Source: Intoshia linei
Lineage: Eukaryota > Orthonectida > Rhopaluridae
Assembly (NCBI GenBank): GCA_001642005.1
Contig: LWCA01000468.1
Span: forward strand, 1-26,523
Length of the DNA: 26,523 nt
Reading direction: 5' to 3'
Every line of letters starts with the position of its first letter. Position 1 is the stretch's first letter. Below the pieces are notes generated by a model. That model was not told the origin of the DNA, did no database searches, and was given only the letters and a program-made list of their open reading frames with translations. A program made the translations under genes and the position numbers. Positions 20,811-26,523 of this stretch are shown one piece after another.

Positions 20811-21103
20811 ATTTATCCGAAATATGTTTCTAAAGCGCTGATTCTGTTAATTATTGATACAAAATCGATATTTTTTACTCATCTAAAGTATATACTGAAT
20901 ATATATCATTATTAATTGAGATTAATTGTTTTTAAAATTCTTTACACAAATGTTAACGAAATAAAATTAAGATGGAATAATTCACTTTAAAGTAAAAAGT
21001 AATGTGATATGATGGTTTTATTTGAAACAAGTTTGGGAAACACTCCTTTAAAGTATTGATAATAGTGAATAGTCGAATTTTTAATTTAGATTTTGTTATT
21101 GAA

Positions 21104-21109
21104 TTTATT
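21104..21109 (-). terminator. Candidate polyadenylation signal of the homeobox gene
   Basis: AATAAA on the minus strand in AAAAAAATAAATTC, 75 nt after the TAG stop. The spacing is reasonable for a compact gene. It lies in repeat-derived sequence just left of the Helitron hairpin. Confidence 0.4.
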
Positions 21110-21139
21110 TTTTTGGTACAATTAAAACAGTTCACCCTC

Positions 21140-21187
21140 GATAGAGCTAGGATGATGTTTGTACGAAGTACATAACAGTCAAGCTAG
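21140..21187 (+). mobile_element. Helitron-like 3' terminus overlapping the homeobox stop codon
   Basis: The sequence runs GAGCTAGGATGATGTTTGTA, then CGA, GTACATAACAGTCAAGCTAG and T. This is the same 3' hairpin and CTAG|T end as at 11123 and 24157. The minus-strand stop TAG of the homeobox gene is the CTA of this CTAG. Confidence 0.7.
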
Positions 21188-21995
21188 TACTTTAATATTT
21201 TATATAAGTAAGGATTACTGTTTAAATTGTAACTAGATTGAGTTATCGTATTCATATTATTTAAAGGAAAATTGAATGATTCATATTTTTTGAGGTTTTC
21301 AATTTGGTCTGAAAAAACATATTTGCAATTTTCATAAGAATTATTTGAATAATTTGGTAAAGGGCGGTTGTTTTCACACATTGTTGAATAATTTTCAAAA
21401 TCAAAACTACTCCATAAATTGTCACAATTTTGTCTAAAATTAATTATTATAAAATCAAAATTTAAAACATAAATCCACATATAGTCCATAAAAATAAAAA
21501 ATATACTTGTATTCTGAAAAATTTATATTAGATTGAAAAGGATTTTGACGATAAATTGGATAATTCCTATGAAATTGTTCAATAGTTGAGTTTTTTTTAT
21601 TTTGCATGGAACAATTACTATTTGCATAATTACATAGAGAAATATTTGTATAATTGATGTTTAAATTATCATTTTCAATATAACAATTTTTATAATTTTG
21701 AAAATAATTAATTTTCTGTTCAATTTGAGAAAAAGATGGTTCAAGATTTGGTAATTTTTCATTACAATCTTTGTAAATATTTTTGCTTAGATAATTATTT
21801 TGCTTAATGCAATTTTTTAAATCAATTCTGGTATTTTTATTTATTTTCACTTGTGATTTTAAAGGTTGGCATATTTTCTTTTCATTTGTAGAGTCTAATC
21901 TTTTTTTTGATTTTACCTTTCGGAACTATATATTATTTAATTTATCAAATTTTTAATTTTTAAATTACCTTTGCTCTACGATTTTGGAACCAAAC
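21184..21995 (-). CDS. Paired-class (Q50) homeobox gene, 3' part only
   Basis: This is a DNA-binding transcription factor, recognised from the end of homeodomain helix 3, VWFQNRRAKFRK. Exons: 21969-21995 (27 nt, residues 47-55 of the homeodomain), 21507-21925 and 21184-21433, all GT-AG and in frame, with 231 residues visible. Gln at homeodomain position 50 and Phe at 56 resemble Phox2/Prrx-like paired-class members, but I cannot assign an orthologue from twelve residues. An intron before residue 47 is typical of paired-class genes; the second one, after residue 55, makes a microexon. The tail is Asn/Tyr/Lys-rich with no motif I recognise; its bias follows the AT-rich base composition. Helices 1 and 2 were not found between 22000 and 26523, so the upstream exons probably lie to the right of the window. 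The last nine codons and the stop coincide with Helitron termini (see findings). An AATAAA lies about 75 nt past the stop. Confidence 0.85.
21188..21214 (-). mobile_element. Helitron-like 5' terminus inside the homeobox last exon
   Basis: On the minus strand A|TCCTTACTTATATAAAATA begins at 21214, matching the 5' ends at 10788 and 12569. It is read through as the codons for PYLYKILKY before the stop. Confidence 0.65.
21969..21995 (-). other. 27-nt homeobox microexon (VWFQNRRAK)
   Basis: An acceptor AAATTTAG precedes GTT TGG TTC, and a donor GTAATT follows GCA AAG. The codon immediately upstream in frame would be TAG, so the exon cannot extend 5'. The downstream intron is 43 nt (21926-21968). 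The exon encodes the core of the DNA-recognition helix. Confidence 0.82.
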
Positions 21996-22054
21996 CTAAA
22001 TTTACTTTTAAAAAAATTAAAAATTTTAATTAAATTTTGTTGTTCCATAACTAA

Positions 22055-22320
22055 TAACCCGAGCGGAACCTACTCAGCTCGAGGCATTTCGAAAATTAAA
22101 AATAGGCCCGTTAATTTTTTTCACATATTATGCATCGTAACCCTAACGACCTCTCTAAGATTCTTGACTTGATATTTTATTTTTAAACATACAAAATAGT
22201 ATATCAAGACTATACTTTTTTTAATGTTCAATTTGGAAAAATGAAGCCCCATTTTACAAAAATTTAATCTAGACCCCTGAAGAGGTGTCTAGGATGCGGT
22301 AGGTTCGGCACTGTTGACAC
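22055..22320 (+). repeat. Dispersed repeat copy upstream of the homeobox microexon
   Basis: It shares GTAACCCTAACGACCTCT, TTCAATTTGGAAAAATGAAG, CCCCATTTTACAAAAATTTA and GTAGGTTCGGCACTGTTGAC with the copies near 1080-1690 and 13195-13405. The left part GGAACCTAC may be the inverted counterpart of the right end. Confidence 0.55.
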
Positions 22321-22369
22321 TCTACCTTATATAAAGTTAAGTTGTTATAAAACGTAATTATACGTCTAA

Positions 22370-23368
22370 ATTCTAAGTGTATGAGTGTAACCATTTATTT
22401 AGAAAATAGTCCTAGATTTTTGAAAATGGCAAATTCTAATAATTTTTTCAAGGGTAATAATCTCATCAATGTTATCTCTAATTTGCATCTTCACGATCAA
22501 AGACACAAAATTACCCATTATTTCTTAAAATAAATAGTCAAGTTTAGTTAAAATTAAATTAACTAGTATTTTGTTTTAATTTAATAAAAAATCTGACAGA
22601 TCTGTTTTTTTCAATTGCAGAAATAGTCCAACATACACAAATTTTTTTTACAAAATCTACGAAATGTTGTCGTCTTCACAGTCAAGAGTATTTTAAAACA
22701 TTTGGAATCAATAGAATAGTTTCATCTAAGAAATTCCCGACAATTTTCCCATGTAAGAAACGTAACTACCTTTTATTTAAAAATATACAATACATTAGAA
22801 ATATTTACATTGATAATATCAATGAGAATTGAAAAGTCAAATTGATACAAATAATTTAATTTTAATTTAATAAATTCATTGAATAACCGAATTAAGGTTA
22901 AAGAGTGTAATAATTTTTATTGATTTGTAATCTTTCCATTTATAAAAATATGTATTATAAAAATTACTTTTCATTCATTGTATTAAAAACTTTGCTACAA
23001 ATATATCTTTGAATATAAAGCTATTAAAAATTTATTTCTTAACGAGTATCAAATTATATCATAAAATTTTTATGATTCTAAATTTATTATACCAATTGAT
23101 TAATGAACCGCTTTGTGTTTGTTTGAAATTTGATTAAATTTACTCACAATATTATCATGTATTCTTACATTTTAGAAAAGATACTTTTTGACATTTTTTG
23201 TACATTTGTATTTTGATTTAAATTAAATTTTTAGTTTTCACCATTTATTAATTCATCATTAAAAATTTATAGATTATTATTAGGTAAACGTTTTCCCATT
23301 GAAACATGATGACGTGTTTATGCGCAAATTTTTATTTTCAAATTAAATTTAAGTCTTCATATTGTAAT
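22370..23368. other. Repeat-derived, no gene seen
   Basis: About 22370-22560 is a decayed Helitron-family stretch (TGAGTGTAACCATTTATTTA, ATCTTCACGATCAAAGACAC). The remainder is AT-rich sequence with no open frame of note. I looked on the minus strand for the missing homeodomain helices 1-2 and did not find them. Confidence 0.45.
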
Positions 23369-24157
23369 ATTTACTTATGTATAATTAAATGTATGTGTGT
23401 TTATTGCCATTTATTTCAATAAATCAGTCTTGGAATTTTACACAACACAAATTCTAATTCAAAATTTTGCCGGCGGAGAAATTAAGATAAATTTCAATCT
23501 CAGAAACTTACATCTATCTTCACAACTAAAAACCCCAATTATCATTTTTTTAAAAATCAAACAAGATGTAAAGTTTAAAAAAGGTATATCTTCAGGATCA
23601 AAACCACAAATCACCCTTTTATATAAAAACGAAAAAAGTTGGAATTATTATTGTTTATTACAGTTTTCTCAGGGGTGTTAGTAAAATAAATTTCAACCTC
23701 CCAAACTCACATCTTACGGGTCAAAAAGCCCAATTGTCCTTTTTTTTGAAAATCAAACGAGTTCGAGAATTTAAAAAAATATATACTCTGATACCGGATT
23801 TTAAAATCATAAATATTATCATAAATTTAAAAAATATATCTTCAGCGCCAAAACCTCAAATGATCCTTTTTTTTTAATGAAAATAATCCTATAATTTAAA
23901 AAATTTACAGGTGGTACAGTTGTACTCTGTTAACACACACACACAAAAAATTTCAATCTAAATAAGTGATTACTTAACGGTCAAAAAAGAATTTTAGTAT
24001 TCATATATTTTTTTCCGAAATATTGTATTAAAACCAAAAATATGAAATAATTAACGGTCCGAAAATTAAAATCCGAATTCATTTTTTGTGTAGAATAAAA
24101 ATGTGCCCACGTCAGAGCTAGGTGCTGTTTGTACGTAGTACATAACAGTCAACCTAG
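23369..24157 (+). mobile_element. Helitron-like element (about 790 bp), 3' end clear
   Basis: The 3' end has the hairpin CTGTTTGTAC, GTA, GTACATAACAG at 24125-24148, then CAACCTAG|T ending at 24157. The 5' end is a decayed form of the family start (TTTACTTATGTATAAT). It carries four internal modules at about 23521, 23590, 23711 and 23838, each with a CAAAA, CCC-like and T-run pattern. No helicase or Rep frame is present. Confidence 0.65.
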
Positions 24158-24399
24158 TAAGTTATAATATATCAAAACAATTTATAAGGTCGTGCCCAAA
24201 AATAGCTGCTCTCGAAATGCTTTAAGATGTGAAACGTTTGATATGAAATTTTTCACGTTTATAGATCATCAATATTTATATATTGTTACAAATTTTCCAG
24301 AATTAAAAACCACGTAGTTCAATCACCACATGACTTTTAAATGCAAATGTTACTATTAAAATTTTTCATATTACAATAATTTACTGTACTTACTAGATA

Positions 24400-24480
24400 G
24401 ACAAATTATTTCTAAAAAATTTAAAGTAGTGTTAGGTAATGTGGTAATTATGATATTACTGTAAACCAATATTTTTCAAA
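24400..24480. repeat. Decayed relative of the 3030-3242 hAT MITE
   Basis: AATGTGGTAATTATGATATT followed by ACTGTAAACCAA matches the core of the MITE in ARMC9 intron 4. Inverted ends and target duplication were not found here. Confidence 0.5.
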
Positions 24481-24689
24481 TAATGCACCCTTTTTGTGTA
24501 TCCAGCTAAAAATTGAAAACGAGCTATACACCGTTTCACAAAGCTTCAGTTATATCAGATTTTTTTGTTTTTTGATCTGAAATAATTTTTTTTTTAACAT
24601 TATAATGTAACAATTTTAATTATTATATTAAATTATTAAACAAATTATTAAAGTTATTATTGAAAGAATCTTATTGCAATTCACAAAAC

Positions 24690-25995
24690 TACAATTGCAG
24701 ATTGTGACATATTTATACTTTCTACATCCAGGTTATTATTCAAAAGCTCAAATTTAGGGTTAATAAAATCAAAATCAGCAAATCTAGTTCGAAATTCCAC
24801 ATCAATATTCGATCATATATTTATTTTTTATTACATATACAGTATAACCCCTTGTTGTGGCATCTTTTTTGAAAAGTGGCCAAACAAGCAAATTTGCTAA
24901 ATGATCTAATTTAATTAAAGAACAATTTAACTCCATGAATCTTTTCAGTACTTTTATTAACCACCAAATTTAATCTATGAGCAAAACAGGGTATGAAATA
25001 AACATATTTAAATCCTTTATCTTTTAATTTTGCTCTTTATATTATTTTATTTTACTTAACTCCATTTAAATGACCTGACATAACTGCCGCATCATCTTAA
25101 GTCTGACTAATCAATTTATTTCGTATTCCACTATATAAAAAATTAAAGATGATTCTATTACATCAGCTAACCTCAATGCACTTTTATCATTACTGACATC
25201 AAAAAAGCCCATAAATATTTCAATTATTTTAGATTGATGAACATATCTAATTATAATAGATAATTGAGCATACATTGCACAATCTGTTGTTTCATCAGCC
25301 TCAACAGATATAAAAGGGCAACATTCAACTTCGTTATAAATTTCATTATATATGACTTTGTCTATTGAAAATATAATATCATTTTGAATTGTGCTTGAAA
25401 CACCCTTAAAATATGATCCATTTTTAGTTAATAATATCGATTCAAATGAACTATCCATTTTACCAAAGCATTTTAACAGTTCTCTATAATTTCCTTGATG
25501 AATGCTATTTATACCTTCATCGTGACCACGTAATGGCATTTCTTGTTTGCAAAGATATAATACAGCATTGGTTAAATGTTTCCGGTACTATTTTTTTAAC
25601 ATTTACTTTATGTTGTAATTTTTTTAATTTGGCCGTTTCATTAAGAGCAGATTCAATATCTATCTTTCCAAATATTTTAAGAGATTTGTAATTATGTAGA
25701 TAAGATTGTGATTTACTGTGCCACTTACTATCTCCTAAAATATTTCGAAAATTTGATATATCCGCTATCTGACCAAGATTGACTTAATTTTGGTTTAAAA
25801 AGTAAACAAGGCCAGCAGTATACTTCCACATAACCAATCGATTTTTTCGTACCACTTCATTTGAAAATTACAAGTATTCGCTGTAGTTATTAATGGAGGT
25901 GTAGGCCTACCAAATTCAATTATAGATCGCTTTTCAGCAATATTTCGACATCCAAATGGTGTATCTTTCAAACTTTGAATAATATCGTTAATCAT
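24690..25995 (-). pseudogene. ZMYM1-like hAT transposase, dead copy
   Basis: A hAT transposase of the kind related to ZMYM1 (TTF-type zinc finger, then RNase-H-like core). In order on the minus strand: EFGRPTPPL and FQMKWYEKIDWLCGS (zinc finger start, 25995-25800); SKSQSYLHNYKSLKIFGK; a one-base frameshift near 25570-25585; CKQEMPLRGHDEG; SVEADETTD with the first catalytic Asp (about 25290-25320); AVMSGHLNGVK after in-frame stops; and CFAHRLNLVVNKS (hAT C..H motif). It finishes with TRFADFDFINPKFELLN near 24750-24800 after a deletion of the middle of the core. Stops, frameshift and deletion make it non-functional. Confidence 0.83.
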
Positions 25996-25999
25996 TCTA

Positions 26000-26523
26000 T
26001 GTTAAAATATAATTACACATAAATACACATTAACATACTTTGTAATATATTAAGTGATTTTTATAAATTTCAGTGAGATGGAATGAAAATAAACAATAGT
26101 AAAAATTAACAAATGTACATAACACGCAAGAACGATAATAGAAAATATAAATGTTTGTAAAATCGCTATAATCTATTTTAATTATTCAGTAATTTACTCT
26201 TCATATTTGAATTATGAGTGGAATTGAATATAAATAAGAAACAACATTTATTCGTTGTATTTCATATATAAATTCCAGACAAATAATAATGAGAACTTTT
26301 TATTTATTTACTCGTGCTATTTTGAATTAAAACGAGTAGATAATTTTTTATAGAAATTCATGATAAACTTTATCATAAAGTACAATATAATAATAATCTG
26401 AACTTTTTATTTACTCGTGCTTAACTTAAGCCTTAAGTTAAATTTTATTACCGTCAAGCAATTCTGTATATTACTGGTGTGTAGAAAATTGTCACAAATT
26501 CTATAATTTTTATGAAATATACA
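26000..26523. repeat. Right end: AT-rich, short direct and inverted repeats
   Basis: AACTTTTTATTTATTTACTC plus GTGCT near 26294-26318 recurs as AACTTTTTATTTACTCGTGC near 26401-26420. A palindrome TTAACTTAAG, C, CTTAAGTTAA lies at 26421-26441. No gene was seen. Confidence 0.5.

Noticed and set aside
20953-21135. Minus-strand frame of 60 codons
   Set aside because: It lies beyond the homeobox stop in repeat-derived sequence; low complexity.
23397-23681. Plus-strand frame of 94 codons
   Set aside because: Chance frame across Helitron internal modules.
25446-25691. Plus-strand frame of 81 codons
   Set aside because: Antisense to the ZMYM1-like transposase remnant.

Overview
The window is AT-rich animal nuclear DNA. 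Every supportable gene is on the minus strand, is broken into many exons by GT-AG introns and uses the standard code. Long introns and intergenic DNA are filled with DNA-transposon and Helitron debris. I see no bacterial-type operon, CRISPR array, rRNA or tRNA. Two observations narrow the organism. ARMC9 is a ciliary protein, which argues for a ciliated animal. The introns are unusually short where they carry no transposon: 25, 34, 41, 43, 46, 47, 48, 53 and 54 nt. A compact ciliated metazoan such as an orthonectid or dicyemid would fit, but this is an inference and not an identification.

Layout from left to right, all genes on the minus strand. (1) 143-4700: the N-terminal 283 codons of an ARMC9 orthologue (LisH-type N-terminus; Joubert-syndrome protein family) in seven exons, continuing off the left edge. 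Its two largest introns carry three hAT-type elements with clear 8-bp target duplications. (2) 5116-15555: a complete SLK/STK10 (Slik) family Ste20 kinase in 21 exons, 1141 aa. It has an intact kinase domain, a long low-complexity linker and a C-terminal coiled-coil domain. One intron is 25 nt long. (3) 16500-20800: non-coding repeats and a Tc1/mariner element with a broken transposase. This element is interrupted by a pogo-like MITE, which is itself interrupted by a fold-back MITE. (4) 21184-21995: the 3' end of a Q50 paired-class homeobox gene. The visible part has a 27-nt microexon encoding the recognition helix; the rest of the homeodomain lies beyond the right edge or was not found. (5) 22000-26523: repeat DNA, presumably intron or upstream sequence of the homeobox gene, with a Helitron copy and a dead ZMYM1-type hAT transposase.

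The genes are not obviously functionally coupled. SLK and ARMC9 are head to tail with only 415 bp between stop and start. The most distinctive non-genic signal is a family of non-autonomous Helitron-like elements. Their 5' end is A|TCCTTACTTATATAA, and their 3' end has a small hairpin 9 nt before CTAG|T. They also carry a degenerate internal module found at about a dozen places in the window. Two Helitron termini overlap the end of the homeobox reading frame and appear to supply its last codons and stop. Another begins 5 nt inside a kinase intron.
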